Shown here: piece after piece, positions 52,145-62,031 of the stretch
Position numbering within the stretch: position 1 is the first letter of the stretch
Layout: every line of letters begins with the position of its first letter
Assembly: GCF_004000925.1 (NCBI RefSeq)
Contig: NZ_BIME01000001.1
Location: forward strand, 186,001-250,000
Direction: 5' to 3'
DNA length: 64,000 nucleotides
Source: Paenibacillus illinoisensis NBRC 15959
Lineage (GTDB): Bacteria > Bacillota > Bacilli > Paenibacillales > Paenibacillaceae
Program-made: the position numbers and the translations under genes
The notes under the pieces: generated by a model
What the model saw: only the letters and a program-made list of their open reading frames with translations
Told to the model about the DNA's origin: nothing
Database searches by the model: none

Positions 52145-55100
52145 TTAGTTTTCGTCCAGAAGACTTAAGATTAATTTGACCGATTCAGCCCGCGTTGCCG
52201 TTTGCATTGGTGCAAATCGATTACCGCCTATACCGTCAATCAAGCCGGCCTCAACCATGGAAGCCACGTACGGCGCTGCCCATTCAGGAATCTGATTCCG
52301 GTCTTCAAAAGAAAGCGAAGCCGTGGAGCCTTCCGGTGTGCTGCTTGCACGAGCAATCATGGTTACCATTTCAGCACGGTTCAGTGGTTTATTCGGCTTA
52401 AAGGAGCCATCCGTGTATCCACTGATAATGCCTGCTGAAGCTGCTTCCACAATGTATGGAGCAGACCAGATTGGAATTTGTTTTGCATCGGTATACGTGG
52501 TTACTGTGCTGCTTGTATTCATTTTCATGGCTCTGCCCAGCATGGTAATGAACTCCGCCCGGGTTACTTTTTGATTCGGACGGAAGGTTCCATCGCCATA
52601 GCCTTGTACAAACCCTGCAGTCAAAGCTTGATCGATGAGCGACTTCGCCCAGTGTCCTTCCGTATCTTTCAGCTGTGGTACATTCTCATTGCCACCGCCA
52701 GATTGACCCGGATTGCTGGTATCCGGCTTGCCTCCCTGTTCTGTTCCGGACTGCGTCGTCTCAGAATCTGTTCCAGGTGTTGGGACACTGCTTCCGGACC
52801 CGCCATTGTTTCCAGAACTGCCACCTGAGCCAGGGTTGGATGTACCCGGTCCTGGATTCGGCGTTTCTGTATTCGATTTCTTGATCATGCCAAATTGATC
52901 AATAATAAACGGTTTTGCATCATTAATATTCTGATCAATTTCGTACGTTACCGCTGTAAGCTTGTTCCCGTCGATGGTGATGCCCACAAAGTTTTGAACC
53001 TGCCCCCGTTTCGGACGACGATCGTCATTTGGATCTGCTCCATACTTTGCAGCATGATTTTCTTCTGCCAACTCAAACAAGCTGTAATACGCATCCCCAA
53101 GAACAGGATCCTGATTTTTGTAGTACACTTTCGGTCCGGCTGTTGCTGGAATTAGATAAATGGTGCCATCCGGGTTCACCGCGTATTCAATCTTCTTACC
53201 GTTCAATGTCTCCGTAATCTTGACAGCATCTTTCGCTTTTCCGGTCTTATCAATCGGTTTGGTGCGGGCGTAAATATGATCATGCCCCTGTAACACAAAG
53301 TCGATTTCCAGTTCTGCCATCAGCGGAGCAATTTTGTTACGAACCCCGTTTGGTCCGATAATATCCGAATCTGTCGCATGATTGGACGTTGTATAAGGAC
53401 CTTTATGAATATTGACGATGATCCAATCTGCTCCGTTTTTGCGAGCTTCTTTTACATCGTCCTGCAGCCACTGAACCTGTTCTGCCGAGAAATTGTTATA
53501 CTCTTCTGAATCCTCGTTTGAATTCAGCACCACAAAGTGTGCGTTACTGTAATCGTACGAATAATAAGCCCCTGTTTCTGTTGCCGAGTTCTCCGGTACA
53601 TCCAGGTTGAAATGATCGATAAAAGCGAAGTTTTCATCTTCATGATTACCCGCCGAAGGAACGATTGTTGTATTCAGAAGGCTTGATTGAGAATGACCAA
53701 GAAGCCAGTTCCATTGCTCTTCTTTAACACCTTTATCAACAATATCTCCATTGTGCACCACAAATTGTGCATTCGGAATGGTAGCAAGAGCCTTGTCCAG
53801 TGTCTCGGAGGAAAGGATCGCTTCATCCTCTTCCTTCGCCTGCGTATCGGCCAGATCAATAAATGTAAAGGCTCCTGTCTTCGGCGCTGTACGGAACGTG
53901 CCCGTCTTGCTCCACGTATTGCTGGAAGCTTCGCCCACTCTGAAGGAATATAGCGTATCTGGCTTCAGATTTGTTGCTTCCGCTTTGTGTACAACTTCAG
54001 TAGGCGAATTGACGGAGCGGTCGGAACGTCCTTCATAAGAGATTGCACTGGAGAAGTCAGCGATATTTGCTGTTTTTTCTACGACCTGAAGGTCACTTCC
54101 TGTGACTTGTTCGGATGTGTACCAGGCAAATCCTTTGCTAGTGGTTGGATCTCCATTAAACGTAACCGTAACCTTGCTCACTTGCTCATCATTGGATTGT
54201 GTGTCCTTGGTAATTCCGAATGTATCAATGACAAAAGGTTCAGCATTATTTTGGTGTTGATCGATTTCATAAACGATTGCTGTAAGTTTGCCGCCATCAA
54301 CAGTCAGTGAGGTGAAATTCTGCACCTGACCTCTGGCTGCGCTCGTTGTATCTCCATACACGCGGGCATGATTCTCTTCTGCTCGATCAAACAGGCTAAA
54401 GTAAGCTTCACCCAGTTCAGGTTTCGTATTTTTGAAGTATACCTTGGCTCCTGCCGTACCTGGAATCATATAGATGGTTCCGTCCGGATTAACCGTGTAT
54501 TCAATGCTTTGTCCTTTAAATGATTCCTCAATTTTGGAAGCTTCTTCTGCTGTTCCATCCTGCTTAATCGGTTTGGTCCGAGCATAGATGTGATCATGTC
54601 CTTGCAGAACAAGATCGATGCCAAGCACATTCATGAGCGGGGCAATTTTATTTCTAACCCCGTTCTCACCGATGATATCATTGTCGGTCGCATGATTGGA
54701 CGTTGTATACGGTCCTTTGTGGATATTAACGATGATCCACTCAGCTCCAGCAGATTTGGCTTGCTCCACATCCTGCTTCATCCACTCCACTTGTTCGTTC
54801 GAGAAGTTCGCATAATCCGTCGAATTTTCATTGGAGTTCAGTACGATAAAATGTGCATTGCTGTAATCATAGGAATAATAAGCACCTGTGATCGTCGCCG
54901 CATTCTCCGGCTGTTTTACATTAAAATGATCATAGAATGCATAGTTTTTGTTCTCATGATTGCCTGGAGAAGGTACAATTGTCGTTCTCATCAGATCCTC
55001 TTGAGAATAACCAAGCAGCCAGTTCCATTCTTGTTCCGAGGTCCCATTCTCGACAACATCCCCGTTGTGAACGACAAACTCTGCATCCGGAACGGTAGCG

Positions 55101-56185
55101 AGTGCCTTCGACAGCGTAGCCGCGGATAAACGGGCCTCTTCCTCATCCTTCGCTTGCGTATCCGTTAAGTCAACAAAGGTAAATGCTCCGTCAATCGGAG
55201 CTGTTTTGAACTCCCCTGTTTCACTCCAGAGGCCTAGTCTCTCGTCACCTACGCGATAGTAGTATGAAGTATTTGCTTCAAGTCCTGTAGCTTCTGCTTT
55301 ATGAACCATTTCTCCCGGAGAGTTTCTGGAGATTATAGCTTCACCATTAAACGTTTGTCCCGCGCTGAAATCAGGAGGTCCATCCTGTTTCTTGACCACT
55401 TGCACATGACTATTGGTCGAAGCAAGCGGAGTATACCAGGTAAATCCCTTACTTGATTTAGCATCACCATAGAACGTCGCTGTTACTTTGCTAATATCGA
55501 TTGTCGGTGCCTCAGCTAACGCTCTCAGCTCCATATCAAAGTACAGATCCGAGCTTCCATCGCTTTGCTGATGGACCTCTACTGCAATGATATTCTCCCC
55601 GTCATGCAGGAGCGTTTGAAGCGGTTCAGTCAGATCCACATCGGTATACATAACCGGCAGATCCTTCGAAGATGTTGCTTTGGTAGAATAGTTAATCTCA
55701 CCATCAGGCATGCCGAATCTGCGAACTTCCGTGCCATTAACATACAGAACAGCACCGTCGTCAATGCCGAAAGTACCCAGAATTTGACCATAATTTTGGA
55801 TTTGTTCCTGGTTAACTGTCAGCGTTGTCCGAAAATATGTAGTCCGGTGTTTCAGATCTTCGTTTCCACCATAGTCCACTTCTGTCTGAAGCGGTCCGAA
55901 ATATGTCGTTGTTATGCCGCTACCATTGTCTTTGTAACCATAAGGAGCATTGTCTACTGCCCATGTATTGTCTTCATAGACAGCCTGCCATACCGATTTT
56001 AAATCCTGACCTTGATCAAAATACTTCCACGTTGAATTTTTGCTAAGCAAGATGTCTGCTTGAGGTTCAACCGTCTCCGCTGCTTTAACTACTGGTGCTG
56101 AGCCCAGTCCCCCAAACCATCCAATAACCAGTGCGACTGATAGCAGGATGGCCAGAACCTTTTTGTACAATGGGTTAATCATCAT
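52145..56185 (-). CDS. Surface-anchored tandem metallophosphoesterase with three SLH domains
   Basis: An exported 1,346-residue protein. Signal peptide 1-35; jelly-roll domain about 45-225. Two homologous units follow, about 232-660 and 668-1103, each an FN3-type purple-acid-phosphatase N-domain plus a calcineurin-like phosphoesterase. Both units keep HNGDVVE/HNGDIVD, GNHE, NIHKGPY and QGHDHIYAR for two-metal binding, while the first motif reads TDTQ/ADTQ instead of DxH. A Gly/Ser/Pro-rich linker (about 1105-1165) leads to three SLH domains (KDTEGHWAKSLID, then YTDAKQIPIWSAPYI, then FEDRNQIPEWAAPYV) that hold the protein to the cell wall. It should hydrolyse phosphomonoesters or diesters outside the cell. 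GAGAGGAG precedes the ATG. Confidence 0.9.
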   Translation of the reverse strand: MMINPLYKKVLAILLSVALVIGWFGGLGSAPVVKAAETVEPQADILLSKNSTWKYFDQGQDLKSVWQAVYEDNTWAVDNAPYGYKDNGSGITTTYFGPLQTEVDYGGNEDLKHRTTYFRTTLTVNQEQIQNYGQILGTFGIDDGAVLYVNGTEVRRFGMPDGEINYSTKATSSKDLPVMYTDVDLTEPLQTLLHDGENIIAVEVHQQSDGSSDLYFDMELRALAEAPTIDISKVTATFYGDAKSSKGFTWYTPLASTNSHVQVVKKQDGPPDFSAGQTFNGEAIISRNSPGEMVHKAEATGLEANTSYYYRVGDERLGLWSETGEFKTAPIDGAFTFVDLTDTQAKDEEEARLSAATLSKALATVPDAEFVVHNGDVVENGTSEQEWNWLLGYSQEDLMRTTIVPSPGNHENKNYAFYDHFNVKQPENAATITGAYYSYDYSNAHFIVLNSNENSTDYANFSNEQVEWMKQDVEQAKSAGAEWIIVNIHKGPYTTSNHATDNDIIGENGVRNKIAPLMNVLGIDLVLQGHDHIYARTKPIKQDGTAEEASKIEESFKGQSIEYTVNPDGTIYMIPGTAGAKVYFKNTKPELGEAYFSLFDRAEENHARVYGDTTSAARGQVQNFTSLTVDGGKLTAIVYEIDQHQNNAEPFVIDTFGITKDTQSNDEQVSKVTVTFNGDPTTSKGFAWYTSEQVTGSDLQVVEKTANIADFSSAISYEGRSDRSVNSPTEVVHKAEATNLKPDTLYSFRVGEASSNTWSKTGTFRTAPKTGAFTFIDLADTQAKEEDEAILSSETLDKALATIPNAQFVVHNGDIVDKGVKEEQWNWLLGHSQSSLLNTTIVPSAGNHEDENFAFIDHFNLDVPENSATETGAYYSYDYSNAHFVVLNSNEDSEEYNNFSAEQVQWLQDDVKEARKNGADWIIVNIHKGPYTTSNHATDSDIIGPNGVRNKIAPLMAELEIDFVLQGHDHIYARTKPIDKTGKAKDAVKITETLNGKKIEYAVNPDGTIYLIPATAGPKVYYKNQDPVLGDAYYSLFELAEENHAAKYGADPNDDRRPKRGQVQNFVGITIDGNKLTAVTYEIDQNINDAKPFIIDQFGMIKKSNTETPNPGPGTSNPGSGGSSGNNGGSGSSVPTPGTDSETTQSGTEQGGKPDTSNPGQSGGGNENVPQLKDTEGHWAKSLIDQALTAGFVQGYGDGTFRPNQKVTRAEFITMLGRAMKMNTSSTVTTYTDAKQIPIWSAPYIVEAASAGIISGYTDGSFKPNKPLNRAEMVTMIARASSTPEGSTASLSFEDRNQIPEWAAPYVASMVEAGLIDGIGGNRFAPMQTATRAESVKLILSLLDEN
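52877..55492 (-). repeat. Internal tandem duplication within the phosphoesterase gene
   Basis: Two coding units of about 1.3 kb, roughly 54206-55492 and 52877-54184, encode closely similar FN3 plus phosphoesterase blocks. Long stretches are identical in protein, for example NIHKGPYTTSNHATD. Confidence 0.85.
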
Positions 56186-56437
56186 GTTCTCCTCTCAATA
56201 AGCAATAATGTGCATCTAGCGCTATTTCATACATGATTACTAGATTAGCCAGCTATTATCATACGAGAGGAACATGTTGATTTTTGCATGTTTATGTAAA
56301 TTACATGTAAATATATTCATATTTTCTTGAGAGCTATGGTCGCCATTTCTGCCGGAGACCGTCAGGGATGTGCTGCAGGATTGAATACAACCTATTCCAG
56401 CATAGGGAACATTTCTAAACCCTGTTTGCTGGACTAC

Positions 56438-56450
56438 TGTTTGACAAACA
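56438..56450. promoter_or_regulatory. Palindrome overlapping a candidate -35 box
   Basis: TGTTTG-A-CAAACA is a perfect inverted repeat covering the TTGACA box upstream of the TetR gene, a place where a TetR dimer could block transcription. It lies within former MFS coding sequence, so it may be chance. Confidence 0.35.
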
Positions 56451-56469
56451 CATTCATATTCCTTATAGT
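56441..56469 (+). promoter_or_regulatory. Candidate sigma-A promoter for the TetR gene
   Basis: A perfect TTGACA, a 17-base spacer and TATAGT (11 of 12 consensus positions), about 80 bases before the TetR start. Confidence 0.6.
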
Positions 56470-56546
56470 GTTGGTGCACTTATTCTTGGGCTCGTCCTTG
56501 TCCTGACGATGCAAAAAAAACCATGTGAAGGAACAGGTTATCTCCT

Positions 56547-57182
56547 ATGACTGAGAACTGGCACCAAAATTTTAAAAACAAAAACCGGGAAGCTCTGATT
56601 GCAGCAGCCAAAGAATTATGCATGAAGGAGAGCTTCCTTAATGTGAATATCAAAGATGTATGCAGCAAAGCCGGAATAAGCCGTGTTACCTTTTACAAGC
56701 ACTTTCAATCCATGAACGAACTGATTCTGGCGGTCCAAGTGGAGATTCTGGAGAGTATGACCGGATACGTGAAGAATGCTGCTTCACCAGGAATGAGCGG
56801 CCAAGAGATGCTTGCTTCCATGCTTGAAGCCTGGGTAAATTACGCCTCCACTCATCTCGGTTATATCAAATTCGTATTATTATTCGACCTGCATTATGAA
56901 GCCTATAATTCAGGCCAAGAATTGAAAGAACAATACAATCTGTTTATCAAACGTAAAAAGGAACAACATTTCCTGTTAGATGCTCTGGAGACCGGATATA
57001 AAGATGGTACGTTGAAGCCTGATCCTGATCCCCTTAACACTGCCCATTTTATCTTTGTATCCATGATGAGTATGCTGCAGAAAATGAGTCTGGCTTCAGA
57101 AGAAGATCACGTTACCGTTCAAAGCGATCTGAAATTCGCCAAACGATTCGTTGAGATGCTCGTGCAGCACTTGAGTAACTAA
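56547..57182 (+). CDS. TetR/AcrR family transcriptional regulator
   Basis: A 211-residue repressor. The N-terminal DNA-binding domain (about residues 10-60) holds NVNIKDVCSKAGISRVTFYK and HFQSMNEL, followed by an all-helical ligand domain. Relatives usually repress a multidrug exporter next to them. Here only the broken 3' end of an MFS gene remains upstream, with its stop overlapping this ATG, so the original target seems to be lost from this site. It could still act on its own promoter or elsewhere. A terminator follows. Confidence 0.85.
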   Translation: MTENWHQNFKNKNREALIAAAKELCMKESFLNVNIKDVCSKAGISRVTFYKHFQSMNELILAVQVEILESMTGYVKNAASPGMSGQEMLASMLEAWVNYASTHLGYIKFVLLFDLHYEAYNSGQELKEQYNLFIKRKKEQHFLLDALETGYKDGTLKPDPDPLNTAHFIFVSMMSMLQKMSLASEEDHVTVQSDLKFAKRFVEMLVQHLSN

Positions 57183-57202
57183 AAAATTCCATGAACACTG
57201 TT

Positions 57203-57235
57203 AAGACCAATCCAACTGGATTAGGTCTTTTTTGT
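57203..57235 (+). terminator. Terminator after the TetR gene
   Basis: AAGACCAATCC and GGATTAGGTCTT form a stem with a four-base loop and one unpaired base, followed by TTTTTTG. Confidence 0.8.
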
Positions 57236-57447
57236 GTGTACAGCATCCATTTTAACCTCAGAGGTTCAGATCATTCAGTTGAAACCGGTTTATATCAGGG
57301 TCTTCGCTGTTTTCTAGGCAACTCATCTTCACCTATGTCAATATAAATCTAGGACTCATCTTCATTTCTTCCTTTCAATTTACGATAAATAGTATGGGGT
57401 TATACGAAAAACCCGTTGTTTTAACTACTTCCAAGGGGGAACAGAAC

Positions 57448-59214
57448 GTGAGACAGACTCGCAAGAAAAAGATGGATTTAAGACTCAAACTGTATTTAAT
57501 CATTCTGGTGCCTTTGCTGGCCATGGGCGGTCTCATCATGTGGACGACCATCGAATCCAGTGAAAATGCATCTGTAATGACCATACAGCATAAGAATCAG
57601 CAGTTAGCAGTAAACACCGCCTCCCTGCTGGGCCAGGAATCGGAATTGATCAAGACATTATCCTCTACGGCTTCGGAGGAAAGCGATGAATACAAAAGTC
57701 TTAGAGACGAACTCGTTAAAGTTCGGCTTCAATCGGGAGCCCTCTATGTATATATGTATAACAAAACGCCAGACGGGTGGATTTATACAGTAGATGGAGC
57801 AGATTGGGATGATACGGAATACAGCCCTTACGGAACGCCAATGGAATTCAATCCCCAGATTCAGGAACGCTTGCTAAGCGGTGAAGTCGTTACTACAGGC
57901 ATTGTGGACGATCCGACCTGGGGGCAGCTTCTCTCCTCCTTTACACCAATCAAGGATTCACAAGGTGAAGTTATTAGCTATCTGGGCATTGATATTTCTG
58001 CTGCAGCAGTGAATCAAGTATCCGCTGAATCGGTGAATAGTGCGTATCGGATCATTATTCCGATTTTTGTGGTTGTATTGATACTATCGCTGGTCATGAT
58101 GCTATTGGTGGTAAGAGGCATTCTCAGACAAGTGCGCGATATCAAATCAAGCCTCGAACAGGTCGCGGATGGGAATCTCACAGTGGTATCCAAACATCTG
58201 ACCAACGATCAGCTCGGTGACATCAGTGACCTGATTAACGTTATGGCTTCGCAACTAACGAACATACTGATGGGAATACAGCAAGGGTCGAATACACTGC
58301 AGCAGTCCTCGGCAAATATTGCGGAAACCGCTCAGACAAACCAGCGCCAGACCGAAGAACTCTCCAGAGCAATTGAGGAAATCGCCATAGGCTCCATGAA
58401 GCAGGCTGAAGAGACAGAACACTCCGTTCAGCATTCGGAGAACCTCGGCAAGATTATGGATGAAGTCGGTTCATACGTGCAACAGTTTACCCATACTTCA
58501 GAGCAGCTATCTGCCGTACAAGTACAAGTTACACGTGAACATGAGGTTTTGCTTGAAAAGGGTCGGGAGAATGCCAAGCGTGTTGAGCATCAGCAGGAAA
58601 TTTCCAGGTCTTTAACCACTCAATCGGAGCTCGCTTCTTCCATTAGTGGGCAAATCCACAATATCCTGAAACAAACCCAGATTTTATCGCTGAATGCTTC
58701 CATCGAGGCAGCCCGCGCTGGTGAGGCAGGTAAAGGTTTTGCAGTCGTTGCTGGCGAAATGGGCCAGCTCGCTCAGCAATCTGAACGTTCCATCCAAGAG
58801 ATTGATGGGATTCTGAGTTCATTTGTACAAGAAATCCACCGGATGGGCAGTCATTTTGAAGCGAATATGGTAGCAGTCAAAGAGCAGGAAGAACAGATCG
58901 CTGATTGCCTTCAGGCATTCAGACAGGTTAGCCAATTATCGACTGAAGTGCACGAGCTTGCTCAGCGTTTGGAGAACCGCACAATGAGTATGCATTCCAT
59001 TCGTCAGGAAGTGGAACAGCACCTAAGCTATATCGCTTCTGCAACAGAGGAAACTTCGGCCATGGCTGAAGAAGTCACGGCCAGTGCCGAGGAGCAGCAG
59101 CGATCCGCGAGCGAACTGTCGAACATTTCCGGGCAGCTCGCTGGACTTGCGAGCAACCTCAAATCATATTCCGACCAATTTCAGATCAAAGTCACGAAAG
59201 CTGATTCAAAATAA
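57448..59214 (+). CDS. Methyl-accepting chemotaxis protein
   Basis: A chemoreceptor of 588 residues. A membrane segment at about residues 15-35 is followed by an extracellular sensor of about 150 residues and a second segment near 205-225. A HAMP domain follows ([15 protein letters not shown], ending near residue 280), then the long coiled-coil signalling domain, with its tip [20 protein letters not shown] near residue 420 and an adaptation/helix region after it. It passes attractant or repellent signals to CheA/CheW, which are not encoded here. The start chosen is the GTG at 57448 after AAGGGGG; a longer ATG frame from 57394 lacks a site. The ligand is unknown. Confidence 0.9.
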   Translation: MRQTRKKKMDLRLKLYLIILVPLLAMGGLIMWTTIESSENASVMTIQHKNQQLAVNTASLLGQESELIKTLSSTASEESDEYKSLRDELVKVRLQSGALYVYMYNKTPDGWIYTVDGADWDDTEYSPYGTPMEFNPQIQERLLSGEVVTTGIVDDPTWGQLLSSFTPIKDSQGEVISYLGIDISAAAVNQVSAESVNSAYRIIIPIFVVVLILSLVMMLLVVRGILRQVRDIKSSLEQVADGNLTVVSKHLTNDQLGDISDLINVMASQLTNILMGIQQGSNTLQQSSANIAETAQTNQRQTEELSRAIEEIAIGSMKQAEETEHSVQHSENLGKIMDEVGSYVQQFTHTSEQLSAVQVQVTREHEVLLEKGRENAKRVEHQQEISRSLTTQSELASSISGQIHNILKQTQILSLNASIEAARAGEAGKGFAVVAGEMGQLAQQSERSIQEIDGILSSFVQEIHRMGSHFEANMVAVKEQEEQIADCLQAFRQVSQLSTEVHELAQRLENRTMSMHSIRQEVEQHLSYIASATEETSAMAEEVTASAEEQQRSASELSNISGQLAGLASNLKSYSDQFQIKVTKADSK

Positions 59215-59218
59215 TAAA

Positions 59219-59258
59219 GAACCCCGTTACCTGATGAATCAGGTGGCGGGGTTTTCTT
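59219..59258. terminator. Bidirectional terminator after the chemoreceptor gene
   Basis: AACCCCGTTACCTGAT and ATCAGGTGGCGGGGTT pair with one or two mismatches and a two-base turn, followed by TTTTC on the plus strand and by TTCTTT on the minus strand. Confidence 0.8.
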
Positions 59259-59325
59259 AATATTATTTGCCTTATGTAATAAACCTGATTATATGCCATT
59301 CTCTCCTGTGGACTCTGCCTTCGTA

Positions 59326-60357
59326 TCACTTGGCAAATGTATCGGTCATCCATTCATAGAATCTTTCCTTTTCTTCAAACTGTGGATAATGAGCAGATTC
59401 CTTGTAGGTAATGAACTCCTTTTGATCAGCATCAATCTGGTCAAAATACTGCCGAGCAGCATTCGCCGAAGTCATATAATCGTAATCTCCCATAATAAAA
59501 TAAAATGGTAAATCAAGTTTCGTAACCCGTACTGGCAGTGGTTTCTCAAACACTTCTTTTATTAAGTCAGACTGGGATTGCTCCATACCTTTGATATATC
59601 GAATAACATCCAGCCCATTATATTCACTGCTGAAGATCATACGCATAATATTGCCATCAGGAGGATCAATGAGCCGTGCGGCACCACCATATTATATAAC
59701 ATAATGACGAGGAGTTAACGACTTGCCCTGCGCGACCTCTTCAGCTAACTGCTGCAATTCATTTACATCATCCCGATTTCCTGCTGCCCGGGCTTCGCTT
59801 AAGACGTAGTTTAAACTATCCATCTCGCTTCTTGCCGTATCCCCCATCTGACCAATCCCAATATAAGCTGCATATTTCGTCGGAGCTAGATAAGCTGCCT
59901 GAGTTGCAATATATGTGCCATATGAATGGCCAATCAGGATAACCTTTTGTTGCCCGAACCGCTCTGAAATATAATCCGTTAAAGCGAGCAAATCATTGAC
60001 AAGCATGCCAGAAGACAGTCCAGCATAATCTTCACCAAAATGATAGGACTTGCCGCTTCCTCTCTGGTCGTAATTAACGATCGTAAAATGTGTCTCCAAC
60101 AAATCCTGGTACCGACGTGCGTAAGGAATCTCAGAAGCTCCGGGGCCTCCATGAACATTAATAATTACCGGATTATTTCTGTCCTCGCCACGTATCATTA
60201 TTTCATGAGTGGTTCCATTTAGTTTTACTTTTTGCAAAAGGCTTATGCTGTTATTTCCTTTGACTAAAGATGTCCACGTCGGGAAAAAAAGGATGATCAG
60301 TCCCAATGTCATAACGCTTAAGACTATGACTCCTGTCCATTTCAAAGTTCTTTTCAT
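59326..60357 (-). pseudogene. Alpha/beta-hydrolase (proline iminopeptidase-like) with one in-frame stop
   Basis: One continuous frame of about 343 codons, broken only by a TAA at 59694-59692. The part before the stop has a membrane segment (residues 8-28), the oxyanion motif NVHGGPGASE and the nucleophile elbow GHSYG near residue 143. The part after the stop holds the catalytic Asp (IMGDYDYMTS) and His (SAHYPQFEEK). The frame is the same on both sides and the sequence across the stop (RHYVI, stop, YGGAARL) looks undisturbed, so a single nonsense change is the simplest reading. The first part alone would lack Asp and His and be inactive. An ATG at 59646 restarts the tail but has no ribosome binding site. 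Confidence 0.8.
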
Positions 60358-60477
60358 GTTGAATGAATTCCACCTTCCTAAGAATGTAATCCCATCGTAC
60401 TGGTTTGCCCACCCTCTGTTATCCTTCGGAGGTCTGAAATCGCCTCGGTCTTCAGAAGAATTTCAGTGTGAAAAGTT

Positions 60478-60500
60478 AAAAAACCGCCAATCGGCGGTTA
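60478..60500 (-). terminator. Terminator after the YtrA-like operon
   Basis: AACCGCC and GGCGGTT form a perfect stem with a four-base loop, followed on the minus strand by six T residues in all. Confidence 0.8.
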
Positions 60501-60548
60501 ATTATTGATTTCATAATATAGTGAACAAATCCAAACTAGACAAATTTC

Positions 60549-61172
60549 CTATAAATCCTTTCTCGCAAACAAACGAGTGGTTAGAACATAGGATGCACAG
60601 AAGATAAATATAACTCCAATCGATATCATGGCTATAAGTTGCCCATCTAAACCCTTCTCACTGACCATGGTCATAAGTACTGCAAAAGGCTGCGCGAGAA
60701 GAATAAGTGCAACCATGAATATGCCATTGATTATTCCGGCTCCCTTTTTACTAAGTGCATAAAAGAGCGGCATATAGATGGATACCAGCACCATTACCAT
60801 GCCTATGGAAACCATGATGTCCATGAGGCTGTAGCTTGGCTTGTTTAACTCAGGGAAATTCAAGTCAACCAGCCAGTGAATTCCGAACGAGGCGAACACG
60901 CCAAACAAGGTATACAGGATCGCCGATACATACTTGGCTTGCACGATTTTTTTGCGGCTGACCGGTAGGGTAACCAGGAAATTATGATTATGGTTTTTGA
61001 TATCGATCATGGTTGCCAGGATTACCGAACCAAATGCGGTGTAGATCCCCACAAAATACATCGACATTTCACTCTTAGGTATAAAGGCCAAGCTAAACAC
61101 AACAAGATATAATCCTATTGTCCATAATGAACTTCTTAATGCTATGAAGTCTTTGCGAAGCAGGTTAAGCAT
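60549..61172 (-). CDS. ABC-2-type transporter permease
   Basis: A 207-residue membrane protein with six predicted segments and no other domain, of the ABC-2 permease type. A cytoplasmic stretch NHNFLVTLPVSRKKIVQAKY near residue 65 is typical of this group and presumably contacts the ATPase. It overlaps the upstream ATPase gene by eight bases and lies in the GntR-ATPase-permease order of YtrA-like operons, which respond to cell-wall-active peptides in Bacillus. AAAAGGGGG precedes the ATG. Confidence 0.82.
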   Translation of the reverse strand: MLNLLRKDFIALRSSLWTIGLYLVVFSLAFIPKSEMSMYFVGIYTAFGSVILATMIDIKNHNHNFLVTLPVSRKKIVQAKYVSAILYTLFGVFASFGIHWLVDLNFPELNKPSYSLMDIMVSIGMVMVLVSIYMPLFYALSKKGAGIINGIFMVALILLAQPFAVLMTMVSEKGLDGQLIAMISIGVIFIFCASYVLTTRLFARKDL

Positions 61173-62031
61173 GTTTTCGTCCCCCTTTTGCCGTAAAGTA
61201 GATCAGATCCTCCAAGGTTGGTCTTTGCAAAAGGGCAAAGCTTCCAAACAACCGTGCGGCCTCTTCCCTATTGTCTGCCAGTGCCTCAAAACCAACATCT
61301 GTCTCGCGAATTCCGATAAATTGATTCCGGGTATCCCCATCTAACAGCTCCATATCTCCTTTAACGATCGTATATCTCTCAAGTACATCATCTTTCGTTT
61401 CGTTAAAAACAAGTTTTCCCTGATTGACGAATGCAATATAGTCCGCTATGCGCTCCAAATCTGTCGTGATATGCGTTGAGAAAATAATGGATCTTGTCTC
61501 ATCCTGTATCAGATCCGAGAGCAAATCCAGAAGTTCTCTTCTAAATACAGGATCAAGACCGGATGTCGGCTCATCCATAATGAGAAGATCAGCATCGTGT
61601 GACAGAGCAATGGCCAGAGAGAACTTGATTTTCATCCCTTTGGACAAATCAGTGATTTTCTTCTTCGGCGACAATTCAAATTGCTCCAGGTAGCCATTAA
61701 ATTTCTGCTCATCCCACTTCTTATAAAAGGGTGCAATCATTTTTTTCATTTCACGGATCGTCAGATGTTCATAATAAAAGCATTCATCGGATACGACACC
61801 AATACGCTGTTTAATGTTTACCTCCTGTGCGGGCATCCCCTGTCCCAGTGTCCTGATTGTACCTGAGTCTGGGTGGATTAAGCCGATGATCATTTTGATC
61901 AGGGTGCTTTTCCCCGCCCCATTCGGTCCAATGAGCCCAGTAATATACCCCTGTTTTACATCCAGAGATACATTGTCCACCTTAAATAAGGGATACACCT
62001 TGGTTAAATTACGCAGTTCAATGGCATTCAT
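61165..62031 (-). CDS. ABC transporter ATP-binding protein (YtrB-like)
   Basis: A 288-residue ATPase. Walker A GPNGAGKST near residue 35, signature LSKGMKIKF (the usual SGG is here SKG), Walker B LLIMDEP and H-loop STH. A C-terminal extension of about 70 residues follows. It pairs with the ABC-2 permease encoded immediately downstream. The ATG overlaps the GntR stop (ATGA), and GAGGAGG precedes it, so the three genes are one operon. The likely role is export or protection against envelope-active compounds, inferred from the YtrA-type operator. Confidence 0.87.
   Translation of the reverse strand: MNAIELRNLTKVYPLFKVDNVSLDVKQGYITGLIGPNGAGKSTLIKMIIGLIHPDSGTIRTLGQGMPAQEVNIKQRIGVVSDECFYYEHLTIREMKKMIAPFYKKWDEQKFNGYLEQFELSPKKKITDLSKGMKIKFSLAIALSHDADLLIMDEPTSGLDPVFRRELLDLLSDLIQDETRSIIFSTHITTDLERIADYIAFVNQGKLVFNETKDDVLERYTIVKGDMELLDGDTRNQFIGIRETDVGFEALADNREEAARLFGSFALLQRPTLEDLIYFTAKGGRKHA

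Larger units (their letters stand above)
56321..56550 (+). pseudogene. Decayed C-terminal end of an MFS transporter
   Basis: In one frame, positions 56321-56422 read like a transporter loop and helix (AISAGDRQGCAAGLNTTYSS). After the C-run at 56420-56422 the sense continues one frame over as LFAGLLFDKHIHIPYSVGAL and LGLVLVLTMQKKP, to a TGA at 56548-56550. This matches the last 75 or so residues of an MFS drug transporter with one C lost from the run. Everything upstream of about 56321 is missing. The TGA overlaps the ATG of the TetR gene (ATGA), so an MFS-TetR operon probably once existed. Confidence 0.7.

Noticed and set aside
54590..55129. A 179-codon plus-strand frame opposite the phosphoesterase gene
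   Set aside because: It lies wholly inside a well-supported minus-strand gene and mirrors the duplicated units. No start signal is seen.
56294..56306. Palindrome ATGTAA-A-TTACAT as an operator
   Set aside because: It is AT-rich, far from any promoter I can see, and about 250 bases before the TetR gene. The palindrome over the -35 box is a better candidate.
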